Assembly: GCA_007133115.1 (NCBI GenBank)
Contig: SLNI01000272.1
Span: forward strand, 1-5,138
Reading direction: 5' to 3'
DNA length: 5,138 nucleotides
Origin: Thioalkalivibrio sp.
GTDB lineage: Bacteria > Pseudomonadota > Gammaproteobacteria > Ectothiorhodospirales > Ectothiorhodospiraceae
A program made the position numbers and the translations under genes. This document shows positions 1 to 5,138 of this stretch, piece by piece. The notes beneath the pieces are model-generated. The model made no database searches. It had not been told where the DNA came from and saw nothing but the letters and a program-made list of their open reading frames with translations. Each line of letters starts with the position of its first letter. The stretch's first letter is position 1.

Positions 1-1010
1 TGCGCGCGCCCCAGACCGGTAATGTCGAGCCAGAGATGGTCACCGTAGCGCGAGGGAACGCCCTTGCCTTTGCGCATGTGCTCGGTCATGCGCCGGGAAA
101 CGACGTCACGCGAAGCCAGCTCCTTTTTCTCCGGCTCGTAATCCGGCATGAACCGGTGCCCGTCGACATCGCGCAAGACTCCACCGTCGCCGCGACAGCC
201 TTCGGTGGTGAGAATGCCCGCGGTGACGATGGCGGTCGGATGAAACTGCACGGCCTCCATGTTGCCCAGGGTCGCGACTCCGGTTTCCAGCGCCAGGGCC
301 ACCCCGGTGCCTTCGCAGATGATCGCGTTGGTGGAAACCTTGTAGATGCGGCCATAGCCACCGGTGGCGATGACCGTAGCCGTCGCGACATAGGCCGTGA
401 GTTCACCGGTAATCAGGTCCCGAACGACGGCCCCATGGCAGTGGCCGTTCTCGTGAATCAGCGCCAGCGCCTCCTGCCGTTCCAACACCGGTATGCCGTG
501 TGCGATGGTCTGATCCCCGAGCGCGTAGAGCATGGTGTGACCGGTGCCGTCGGAGGTATAACAGGTGCGCCATTTCTTCGTGCCGCCGAAGTCCCGAGCC
601 GTGATCAGGCCATGGGCCTCGTCGGACTCGGTGATCGTGATCTTCTTCGCGTTGACCACCGACTCTCGGCTGCCACGCGCGACGCGGCTCCAGGGCACGC
701 CCCAGGCGGCGAGTTCGCGGATCGCCTTGGGTGCGGTGTTCACGAACATGCGCACGACCTGTTGATCGGCTCCCCAATCCGAGCCGCGGACCGTGTCCTC
801 GAAGTGAATATCCTCGCTGTCACCCGCGCCCATGAAACTGTTGCCGAGACTCGCCTGCATTCCCCCCTGAGCCGCCACGGAGTGCGAGCGCTTGGCCGGC
901 ACCAGGCTCAGAATCAGTGTATCCAGGCCCCGTTTCCTGACCCCGACCGCCGTCCGCAGTCCAGCCAAGCCACCACCGATCACGAGCACGTCCGTGTAGA
1001 CGACCTTCAT
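1..1010 (-). CDS. frdA: Fumarate reductase flavoprotein subunit, N-terminal half (runs off left edge)
   Basis: This is the catalytic subunit of quinol:fumarate reductase, which reduces fumarate to succinate (or the reverse) at a covalently bound FAD on the cytoplasmic membrane face. I translated the frame by hand from ATG 1010 to the window edge and found it open for 336 codons. The family is about 650 residues, so roughly half is present. The N-terminal FAD-binding loop [10 protein letters not shown] lies at residues 10-19. The motif KRSH gives H43, the FAD-linking histidine. QFHPT gives H257, and SRDVVSRR gives R301, the catalytic arginine. All three match Wolinella succinogenes FrdA numbering as I recall it. 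Other family stretches are [13 protein letters not shown] and TEGCRGDGG. The start overlaps the frdC stop (ATGA) and is preceded by a near-ideal ribosome site. The iron-sulfur gene frdB is expected further left. Use as a succinate dehydrogenase is possible, as in other bacteria with this enzyme type. Confidence 0.96.
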   Translation of the reverse strand, partial: MKVVYTDVLVIGGGLAGLRTAVGVRKRGLDTLILSLVPAKRSHSVAAQGGMQASLGNSFMGAGDSEDIHFEDTVRGSDWGADQQVVRMFVNTAPKAIRELAAWGVPWSRVARGSRESVVNAKKITITESDEAHGLITARDFGGTKKWRTCYTSDGTGHTMLYALGDQTIAHGIPVLERQEALALIHENGHCHGAVVRDLITGELTAYVATATVIATGGYGRIYKVSTNAIICEGTGVALALETGVATLGNMEAVQFHPTAIVTAGILTTEGCRGDGGVLRDVDGHRFMPDYEPEKKELASRDVVSRRMTEHMRKGKGVPSRYGDHLWLDITGLGRA

Positions 1011-1801
1011 GGCATCACCTCCAGCCGAGCCCCGGGTTCGGTTGTCGTGCGCTCCCAGGTGGGCACATAGCGCTCACCAGGTTCCCGGTCCTCGAGCCCA
1101 ATCCACACGTAGGTAGTCAGGGAAGCCAGGCCGAGGAGAATGAAGAAGATCATGAACCCGCGCATCAGCCACTTCAGGCGTTTTCGGCCCAGAGCTGCAT
1201 CGCGGGCGGGCAACCAGCCCCACTTGACCCCGACTCGGTACGAACCGACTGCGGCGTGCACCACCGCGGTGATCAGCAGAAGCACATACAAAGGCCACAT
1301 CCACTCCCCGACCACGCGATCGGACGAGGCGTAGGGGCCGATGTTCGCAGGCTGGGAGAGCATCGTGTAGATGTGCACGGACACGAGGAAAAACAGCGCG
1401 AACCCCGTATACACCTGCACCCACCAGAGCGTGGTGTCCTCGTGGCGCATCACTTTCATGTGATCGCGCAGCACGCGGTACTGTCGGTAGCTGACGGGGA
1501 TCTTGCGCACGGCCAGCACCGCGTGCACCAGCACGAAGGCAAGAATGAACGCGGAGAACAGCGTAATGATGATCGGATACTTTTCGCCGAAGAAGTAATA
1601 CCCTTCGAAGAAGATCGTGACACGGTACATTGCGTCCTTGCCCAACAGGATCGAGGCTTCGGCAAACAGATGGACCCATAAAAAAAGCGCCAGGAACAAA
1701 CCCGACGCGCTCTGCAGGAAATCCATCCGTGCCGGCCAGCGCCCGGATTCCCGTCGGCCGACCAGTGCTGCCCCAACCGAGAGTTCACTCGTCTTGCTCA
1801 T
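1007..1801 (-). CDS. frdC: Fumarate reductase di-haem cytochrome b subunit (Wolinella type)
   Basis: This is the membrane anchor of quinol:fumarate reductase. It carries two b haems and passes electrons between menaquinol and the FrdAB part. The product is 264 residues with five hydrophobic helices, roughly at 30-52, 75-98, 124-148, 168-192 and 207-233. Counting from ATG 1801, the haem-ligand histidines fall at 44, 93, 143 and 182, exactly the W. succinogenes numbers as I recall them. E66 (quinol site), H120 in [10 protein letters not shown] and R162 are also kept. Residue 180, a glutamate in the Wolinella enzyme, is valine here (codon 1262-1264). I prefer ATG 1801 to the ATG at 1831 for two reasons. 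Residue numbers align without gaps, and AGGTGG at 1805-1810 lies just upstream, while the longer form would translate through it. Its last codon overlaps frdA. It is the first gene of the operon and probably oxygen-controlled through the FNR-type box upstream. Confidence 0.95.
   Translation of the reverse strand: MSKTSELSVGAALVGRRESGRWPARMDFLQSASGLFLALFLWVHLFAEASILLGKDAMYRVTIFFEGYYFFGEKYPIIITLFSAFILAFVLVHAVLAVRKIPVSYRQYRVLRDHMKVMRHEDTTLWWVQVYTGFALFFLVSVHIYTMLSQPANIGPYASSDRVVGEWMWPLYVLLLITAVVHAAVGSYRVGVKWGWLPARDAALGRKRLKWLMRGFMIFFILLGLASLTTYVWIGLEDREPGERYVPTWERTTTEPGARLEVMP
1014..1022 (-). promoter_or_regulatory. Ribosome binding site of frdA
   Basis: The minus strand reads GGAGGTGAT, ending four bases before the ATG at 1010. 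It pairs along nearly its whole length with the 16S anti-Shine-Dalgarno end, and the GGAGG core has a 7-base spacer. It lies inside the last codons of frdC and fixes the frdA start at the ATGA overlap. This suggests translational coupling with strong frdA initiation. Confidence 0.85.
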
Positions 1802-1864
1802 CGCCCACCTGCCCTTTCCAGTTGAATGCAACGCGACGGGCGTAGGCTACAACCCGACGCGTCC

Positions 1865-1870
1865 ATGCTA
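1865..1870 (-). promoter_or_regulatory. Predicted -10 element of the frdCA promoter
   Basis: The minus strand reads TAGCAT (4 of 6 matches to TATAAT). This predicts a start at about G1858 and a leader of about 56 bases before frdC. The corresponding -35 position (1888-1893, AATGCC) is poor, as is usual for a promoter that needs an activator. I chose this element partly because its distance to the FNR-type box is right, so the two calls are not fully independent. Confidence 0.45.
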
Positions 1871-1880
1871 GGGCCGGCCC
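1871..1880. repeat. Perfect 10-base palindrome GGGCCGGCCC in the frd control region
   Basis: GGGCCGGCCC is its own reverse complement and lies between the predicted -10 element and the FNR-type box. Just beside it, GGCATTG occurs twice eight bases apart (1881-1887 and 1889-1895). In GC-rich DNA a palindrome of this length can arise by chance, so I assign no function. Confidence 0.4.
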
Positions 1881-1892
1881 GGCATTGCGGCA

Positions 1893-1906
1893 TTGATCCA
1901 AATCAC
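1893..1906 (-). promoter_or_regulatory. FNR/Anr-type box upstream of frdC
   Basis: The plus strand reads TTGAT-CCAA-ATCAC, which matches the FNR consensus TTGAT-N4-ATCAA at 9 of 10 fixed positions. Its centre (between 1899 and 1900) is 41.5 bases upstream of the start predicted from TAGCAT. That is the standard class II activator position, overlapping the -35 region. Control of a fumarate reductase operon by an oxygen-sensing FNR-family protein is well known in other bacteria. The site is about 100 bases from the ATPase gene on the other side and not at a standard spacing for it. CRP-family relatives with similar half-sites (for example Dnr-type) cannot be excluded. Confidence 0.6.
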
Positions 1907-1985
1907 GGGGCGCGAGACCGGACCTGCAATGGCCGGGCCCTTGGCACCCTGTGCATTTCCATGGCACCCGGGCAACGCCAGCCGC

Positions 1986-1991
1986 TACACT
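1986..1991 (+). promoter_or_regulatory. Possible -10 element of the AAA+ ATPase gene
   Basis: TACACT (4 of 6 matches to TATAAT) stands 30 bases before ATG 2022 and would give a start near 1998. The upstream TGGCAC at 1962-1967 is a poor -35 with an 18-base gap. The call is weak and rests only on position and this partial match. Confidence 0.3.
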
Positions 1992-2021
1992 CAGGGCATC
2001 CAGGATCGGGTATCCGCACAC

Positions 2022-3527
2022 ATGGCCGCAGAACAGAATCGAACCGTGACCAGAATCCTGGGGGGACTGCGTTCCCGGTACCCGGTGTTCTACCTGCTGG
2101 GCTGGGATGAGAGCCGGATCGAAAGCCTGCTGCGTTCGATCGCTCGCTCCTATTTCGGTGCCGAAGACCGCCTCCGCGTCTGGTCCGCCGCTTCCGGCTT
2201 CGGCCCACACGAGGACCCGTCCCATCCGACCCGGGACCCGATGGCCGCCATCGCGCAGATCGCGGCGGCCGATCCCGAACCTCCGCTGATGTACCTGTTG
2301 AAGGACCTGCCCCCGTGGTTTGACGAAAACCCGGCATTGGTCCGGGGTGTTCGCGACCTCTATTACCAACTGAAGAGCCGCCGCAGCAAGGTGTTCATGA
2401 GTTGCCCGCTGCTGCGGATGCCGGAGATTCTCAAGAAAGAGATTTTCCTGGTCGACGTCAGTCTGCCATCCGAGGAGGAAATCCTCAGCCTGCTGCAGGC
2501 GGACAAGGCGACCGCTGAACAACCGGCCGAAGAGCTGTTCCAGCTGGCGGCTCGCATGCGGGGGCTATCGATGAACGAGGTCGGTCATCTGGCCGCGCGA
2601 TTGTTCCACGGCAGCCCCATGACGCGCGCCGAGATGTTCGCGGAAATACAGGACGAAAAGGCGCAGATGCTGCGCAAGGAATCCTGTCTGCAGCTCTATC
2701 CCTCCAACCTGTCTCTGGACCAGATCGGGGGACTGGAAAACCTCAAGCAATGGGTCAGCACCCGTGCCGGGCTGTTTTCCCGCGCCGCCTACGACTCCGG
2801 CGTGCCGCTGCCTGCGGGCGTCCTGTTCATGGGTGTGAGCGGTTGCGGCAAGAGCATGGCTGCCAAGGCCATCGCCGCGGCCTGGAGCCTGCCGCTGGTG
2901 CGCCTGGACATGAGCCTCGTGCTTTCGGGAAGCTTCGGCACGCCGGAGTACGCGTTCGAACGTGCCACGCAAATGGCCGAGGAGCTTGCCCCCATGGTGC
3001 TCTGGGTGGACGAACTCGAGAACGCGTTCGGGCTCGATCCTTCTGCCGGTCAGAGCGGCGGCAACGTCAACATATTCTCGAGCTTTCTCACCTGGCTGCA
3101 GGAGAAGTCGCCCAAGGTCTTCGTCGCCGCGACGGCCAATCGTATCCAGCAACTGCCGGCGGAACTCATGCGCAAGGGCCGCTTCGACCAGCTGTTCTTT
3201 CTCGATCTGCCGAACCAGGACGAACGCCGGGAGATCCTGCGGATTCACATCGAGCGCAACGGTGGCGATCCGGAGCAATTCGACCTCGGCTACCTTACGG
3301 TCACCACCAAGGACTGGAGCGGGGCCGAGATCGAGCAGGCGATCAAGTCCGCCCGTGTTGACGCCTACCGGGACAACCGCCCGTTCGCCCAGGCCGACGT
3401 GGTCCGCAACGTGATTTCCACCGTGCCCCTGTCGCAGACGATGATCGAGCAGATTCGCGAGATCAAGAACTGGAGCTTCCGGCGCGCGGTGAATGCCTCG
3501 CGAACGGAATCGAAAACGGGACGATAG
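2022..3527 (+). CDS. Ycf46-type AAA+ ATPase
   Basis: This is a cytosolic AAA+ ATPase of 501 residues in the family of cyanobacterial and plastid Ycf46, whose molecular role is poorly defined. A link to inorganic carbon use has been reported in cyanobacteria. Residues 1 to about 190 form the family's degenerate ATPase-like N-terminal domain (RYPVFYLLGWDESRIE near the start, then YLLKDLPPWFDENPALVR and FMSCPLLRMPEILKKEI). The C-terminal AAA module starts near 225 and is complete. It has Walker A GVSGCGKS (271-278), Walker B VLWVDE (326-331), sensor-1 asparagine N373, arginine fingers R384 and R387 in RKGRFD, and a sensor-2 region DWSGAEIEQ from 431. S304-F305-G306 sits where a pore loop is expected. 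All catalytic residues are present, so it should hydrolyse ATP. The frame is open back to a TTG at 1893, but those 43 residues do not resemble the family and cover the control region, so I chose ATG 2022. Its ribosome site is weak. It is divergent from frd. Confidence 0.9.
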   Translation: MAAEQNRTVTRILGGLRSRYPVFYLLGWDESRIESLLRSIARSYFGAEDRLRVWSAASGFGPHEDPSHPTRDPMAAIAQIAAADPEPPLMYLLKDLPPWFDENPALVRGVRDLYYQLKSRRSKVFMSCPLLRMPEILKKEIFLVDVSLPSEEEILSLLQADKATAEQPAEELFQLAARMRGLSMNEVGHLAARLFHGSPMTRAEMFAEIQDEKAQMLRKESCLQLYPSNLSLDQIGGLENLKQWVSTRAGLFSRAAYDSGVPLPAGVLFMGVSGCGKSMAAKAIAAAWSLPLVRLDMSLVLSGSFGTPEYAFERATQMAEELAPMVLWVDELENAFGLDPSAGQSGGNVNIFSSFLTWLQEKSPKVFVAATANRIQQLPAELMRKGRFDQLFFLDLPNQDERREILRIHIERNGGDPEQFDLGYLTVTTKDWSGAEIEQAIKSARVDAYRDNRPFAQADVVRNVISTVPLSQTMIEQIREIKNWSFRRAVNASRTESKTGR

Positions 3528-3533
3528 CCAGCC

Positions 3534-4115
3534 TCAGCGCGGCGGACAGGAGAACTCGAAGGCGCCGGAAGTGGCCTGCGGGGCTCCCGCCATCACGGCC
3601 TGCATGTCGATGAACACAGCCTCGCCACGCGCGCTTCGAACGTTCGGTGCAACCTGCAGGGACGTGATATCCAGACTCTCGGGGGCCATTCCACCGAGGT
3701 TGTACATACCCACCGCGCTGAGACCTGTTTCCCACTGGTTATAGGGATCGTCGGAGCGGATCGTGATCGTACCCGTCTCTTCCCAACCCTCCGAAACATC
3801 CCGCTCCCGCCAGTCGGCCGGGGCGAAATCGAAGCTCACGGACACGTTGTCCGGTTCGCTCGTACTGACCGCACTTCCGGACAAGGCACCGAACATGGAG
3901 AGACAGCGCTGCACATTCAGCTCATGGCGCTGTCCACCCACCTCGATGAAACCGGTACCCGGCTCGCCGAAGCTGACGTTGGCCGAAGGATCGTCGCGGG
4001 CTTCGGGTGTCTCGGCCGGGGGTGCATCTTCCCGCCCGCAGGCTGCCAGAACCATCCAAAGGGGCAACAAGAGCACGAGGTGACGCAGTGGGATCGCACG
4101 TGTATGGGAGGCCAT
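3534..4115 (-). CDS. Small lipoprotein of unknown function
   Basis: The product is 193 residues with a lipoprotein signal peptide. It has a short basic N-terminus with R6 and R11, a hydrophobic run LVLLLPLWMVLAAC, and lipobox L23-A24-A25-C26. Processing would leave a 168-residue lipid-anchored protein. The residues after Cys26 are Gly-Arg, not Asp at +2, so outer-membrane sorting is more likely than retention in the inner membrane. An acidic, proline-rich linker (about 29-45) is followed by a compact domain rich in alternating hydrophobic and polar residues, probably beta. Its two cysteines, C71 and C190, near the start and end of the domain, could form a disulfide. The layout (small lipid-anchored beta domain ending in a Phe-x-x-x-Cys-Pro type tail) loosely recalls LpqH-like lipoproteins, but I cannot assign a family. 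The frame extends to 4292, but only ATG 4115 puts the signal peptide at the N-terminus. It converges on the ATPase gene with six bases between stops. Confidence 0.85.
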   Translation of the reverse strand: MASHTRAIPLRHLVLLLPLWMVLAACGREDAPPAETPEARDDPSANVSFGEPGTGFIEVGGQRHELNVQRCLSMFGALSGSAVSTSEPDNVSVSFDFAPADWRERDVSEGWEETGTITIRSDDPYNQWETGLSAVGMYNLGGMAPESLDITSLQVAPNVRSARGEAVFIDMQAVMAGAPQATSGAFEFSCPPR

Positions 4116-4152
4116 GGCTCTTTGCTTTCCTGGGGACGGGGTAGATGTGTGG

Positions 4153-4158
4153 ACTATA
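4153..4158 (-). promoter_or_regulatory. Possible -10 element of the lipoprotein gene
   Basis: The minus strand reads TATAGT (5 of 6 matches to TATAAT), 37 bases before ATG 4115, predicting a start near 4146. A possible -35, GTGGCA, is 19 bases further upstream (4178-4183) and is imperfect. AGGA follows about 12 bases before the ATG as a weak ribosome site. Confidence 0.4.
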
Positions 4159-4162
4159 GATC

Positions 4163-4290
4163 GTGACCGCAGTCTTCTGCCACCAGGTGCCGCTGGCCGA
4201 GGCGAAGGGCTGGGGTCTGCCCTGGCTCGCCTCCGTATTGGCATGGTGGGGCCTGCGTCGGTAAGGTGGAACGCTTCGCGAGCAGGGCTC
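4163..4290 (+). pseudogene. Possible remnant of an MFS transporter
   Basis: From 4163 the plus strand reads CHQVPLAEAKGWGLPWLASV within 33 codons closed by TAA at 4262-4264, with an in-frame TAG just upstream at 4157. The stretch resembles a conserved segment of some major facilitator permeases (FFHQ-x-x-LA-x-x-KGW). Directly afterwards, in another frame from 4266, VERFASRA resembles the LVDRFGSRR motif that follows a helix in the same proteins. This would fit a transporter scrap broken by a stop and a frame change or small deletion. There is no start, no full helix set and no room for a working gene. The call rests on recalled motif similarity over about 40 residues and could be chance. Nothing else is visible between the lipoprotein start and the DksA-like stop. 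Confidence 0.35.
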
Positions 4291-4308
4291 ACTGCTGCAG
4301 CAAACGCA

Positions 4309-4518
4309 TCAACCGTCGTGCGCCTCGGCGCAGCGAATGCAGCGGGTCGCGGCGGGATCCAGGTTCAAACGGCGGGGATCGATGGCTTCGTCGCAGTCGA
4401 TGCAGAAGCCGTAGCTGCCGTCGTCGCATCGGCGCAGGGCGGCCTCGATACGCCCGAGCGACTGCGCCGCGCGGCGTTGAGCATTCTGGGCCATGGCCTG
4501 CTGCTGCAGGGCATCCAT
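4309..4518 (-). pseudogene. DksA/TraR-family zinc-finger gene lacking its 5' half
   Basis: DksA/TraR proteins bind RNA polymerase in its secondary channel and alter promoter response. From ATG 4518 the minus strand encodes 69 residues. A short helical stretch MDALQQQAMAQNAQRRAAQS is followed by G-x-YGFCIDC and a closing CIRC, giving C39, C42, C60 and C63 in the family's C-x2-C-x17-C-x2-C zinc finger. Relatives usually run about 100-120 residues, with some 40-50 more before a conserved GRLSRMDALQ segment. Here the resemblance stops at LSRMDALQ (about 4527). The open frame beyond it, up to 4728, is simply antisense to the neighbouring STAS sequence. The gene has therefore lost its start and promoter. 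It may still be made: TraR itself is about 73 residues, and a GTG at 4539 has GGAGGT ten bases upstream. I call it a truncated gene whose expression is open. Confidence 0.7.
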
Positions 4519-4530
4519 GCGCGAGAGCAG

Positions 4531-4731
4531 GTACACCACGTGGCCATCGACCTCCGGGAACTCGCGCTCTGGGACAGCTCCGCGGTAGCCGCCATCGACA
4601 AGGTCGTGGGCAAGTTCCGCCGCAACGGTATGGAGGTCGAGGTGATGGCCCCGCTGGGTGCCGGGCGCGAACTGCACGAAAAGCTGGCGTTGCACGACAA
4701 GGACGTGGAACTGGGTACCGGGGGGCATTGA
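4531..4731 (+). pseudogene. C-terminal STAS remnant of a SulP anion transporter
   Basis: SulP proteins are membrane anion (sulfate or bicarbonate) transporters with a cytoplasmic C-terminal STAS domain. The last 66 residues of the plus frame match the end of such a STAS domain. They include VAIDLRELALWDSSAVAAID, then DKVVGKFRRNGMEVEV, and a tail ELHEKLALHDKDVELGTGGH with its natural stop at 4729-4731. The membrane part, usually ten or more helices, and the first STAS strands are absent. Upstream the frame only stays open as antisense to the DksA-like gene. No start or ribosome site fits, so this is a 5'-truncated relic. The sequence is undamaged by stops or frameshifts, suggesting that the loss is recent or that the piece is translated as part of something larger. 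It converges on the glycosyltransferase gene, six bases away. Confidence 0.75.
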
Positions 4732-4737
4732 CCATTG

Positions 4738-5138
4738 TCAGGCCGGGCTGATTGACACGTCATGAACCCACGGATCCCGGTCCAATTCCAGGAAGAGTCT
4801 CTGATAGAGGTCGGCCCAATAGTGCCGGAATGGCCTTTCGGCGTAGAACTTCCACGCATGGTCCCGGATGCGGGACGAAGGAAACCTCTTGGGATTTTGC
4901 TGCACGTCGCGGATTGCGCGTGCCAGCGCTTCCGGATCCCGGCGTGGCACGACCCGGCCCAGATAGGGCTCCCGGATCAGATTTTCCGGACCTCCACAGC
5001 GCGTGGTGACCAACGGCGTGCCGGCAGCCATCGCCTCGACAGCCGGCAGTCCGAACGTCTCGTGATCGCTCGACACCACACAGCAGTCCGCCAGATGCGC
5101 AAGTGCATGGATCCGGGGTCGTGCCAGCGGGCCCAGCA
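4738..5138 (-). CDS. GT4-family glycosyltransferase, C-terminal part (5' end beyond right edge)
   Basis: This is a GT-B fold glycosyltransferase that moves a sugar from an activated donor to an acceptor, often in lipopolysaccharide, capsule or glycolipid synthesis. The frame is open from the right edge to TGA at 4738-4740, giving 132 residues. It shows the hallmark of family GT4's nucleotide-sugar half: LAHLADCCVVSSDHETFGLP followed by AVEAMAAGTPLVTT and RCGGPENLI. The two glutamates in ETFGLPAVE form the E-x7-E motif (E26 and E34 of the visible part). The C-terminal helices (PEALARAIRDV, then a YAERPFRHYWADLYQRLF segment) close the fold. The acceptor-binding N-terminal domain, about 200-250 residues, is outside the window, so donor and acceptor cannot be named. 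GTG 5079 is not the start, because the conserved domain extends upstream of it. Its 3' end meets the STAS relic with no visible terminator. Confidence 0.92.
   Translation of the reverse strand, partial: LGPLARPRIHALAHLADCCVVSSDHETFGLPAVEAMAAGTPLVTTRCGGPENLIREPYLGRVVPRRDPEALARAIRDVQQNPKRFPSSRIRDHAWKFYAERPFRHYWADLYQRLFLELDRDPWVHDVSISPA

Noticed and set aside
36..1070. Plus-strand open frame of 344 codons
   Set aside because: It lies antisense to frdA and the end of frdC, which carry clear catalytic motifs. Its translation has no recognisable domain and reflects GC-rich codon use on the other strand.
1802..1831. Upstream ATG for frdC at 1831 (10 more residues)
   Set aside because: It would place the haem ligands ten residues off the family numbering and translate through the AGGTGG ribosome site that serves ATG 1801.
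1941..1956. TGGCAC-containing stretch considered as a sigma-54 promoter for the ATPase gene
   Set aside because: The GG to GC spacing is eight bases, not the ten required, and no TTGC element follows.
1893..2021. Upstream extension of the ATPase gene to TTG 1893 (43 more residues)
   Set aside because: The extra residues are not family-like, the TTG is inside the FNR-type box, and the extension covers the likely promoter. ATG 2022 gives the expected N-terminus.
1785..2522. Minus-strand open frame of 245 codons over the intergenic region and ATPase N-terminus
   Set aside because: It is a shadow of the ATPase gene and overlaps the frdC start. No domain is recognisable.
2565..3278. Minus-strand open frame of 237 codons inside the ATPase gene
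   Set aside because: It is antisense to the Walker A, Walker B and sensor motifs of the AAA module, so it is a coding shadow.
3518..3545. Junction of the convergent ATPase and lipoprotein genes, searched for a bidirectional terminator
   Set aside because: Only six bases separate the stops and no stable hairpin with T runs is visible around them.
4114..4530. Plus-strand frame upstream of the STAS remnant
   Set aside because: It is open only by composition and runs antisense to the DksA-like zinc finger. It shows none of the SulP membrane helices.
4519..4728. N-terminal extension of the DksA-like frame to ATG 4728 (139-residue protein)
   Set aside because: The first 67 or so residues are the antisense of the STAS remnant, do not resemble DksA/TraR, and ATG 4728 has no ribosome site.
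4735..4756. Inverted repeat TGTCA...TGACA between the STAS and glycosyltransferase stops, considered as a terminator
   Set aside because: The stem is only five base pairs with a 12-base loop and no following T run on either strand.

Overview
The window looks like chromosomal DNA of a high-GC proteobacterium. An Ectothiorhodospiraceae-like gammaproteobacterium (Thioalkalivibrio-type) is my best guess. That guess rests on composition, codon use and the mix of families, not on any marker gene. No RNA gene, CRISPR array or complete mobile element was seen.

Positions 1-1801 (minus strand) hold the promoter-proximal part of a fumarate reductase operon in the order frdC-frdA, with frdB presumably beyond the left edge. 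Both subunits belong to the di-haem, five-helix type known from Wolinella succinogenes. Key residues fall at the same numbers as in that enzyme as I recall it: FrdA H43, H257 and R301; FrdC haem ligands H44, H93, H143 and H182; quinol-site E66. The exception is FrdC position 180, the E-pathway glutamate, which is valine here. The genes overlap at ATGA. Upstream there is a 9/10 FNR-type box centred exactly 41.5 bases before the start predicted from a TAGCAT -10 element. This geometry suggests activation under oxygen limitation.

Positions 2022-3527 (plus strand, divergent from frd) encode a Ycf46-type AAA+ ATPase. It has a degenerate N-terminal ATPase-like domain and a complete C-terminal AAA module. 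Six bases after its stop, a convergent minus-strand gene (3534-4115) encodes a small outer-membrane-type lipoprotein of unknown function.

Positions 4160-4731 look like a gene graveyard. There is a possible scrap of an MFS transporter (plus), then a DksA/TraR-family gene lacking its 5' half (minus), then the C-terminal STAS end of a SulP anion transporter lacking all the rest (plus). The last two are broken at the same point, about 4528-4530. This is what a deletion across the shared upstream region of a divergent dksA-like/sulP pair would leave.

Positions 4738-5138 (minus) are the C-terminal part of a GT4-family glycosyltransferase whose 5' end lies beyond the right edge.

Apart from frdC-frdA, which work in one enzyme, I see no functional link between the neighbours. 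The most notable items are the E-pathway substitution, the FNR-type promoter geometry and the double-truncation scar.
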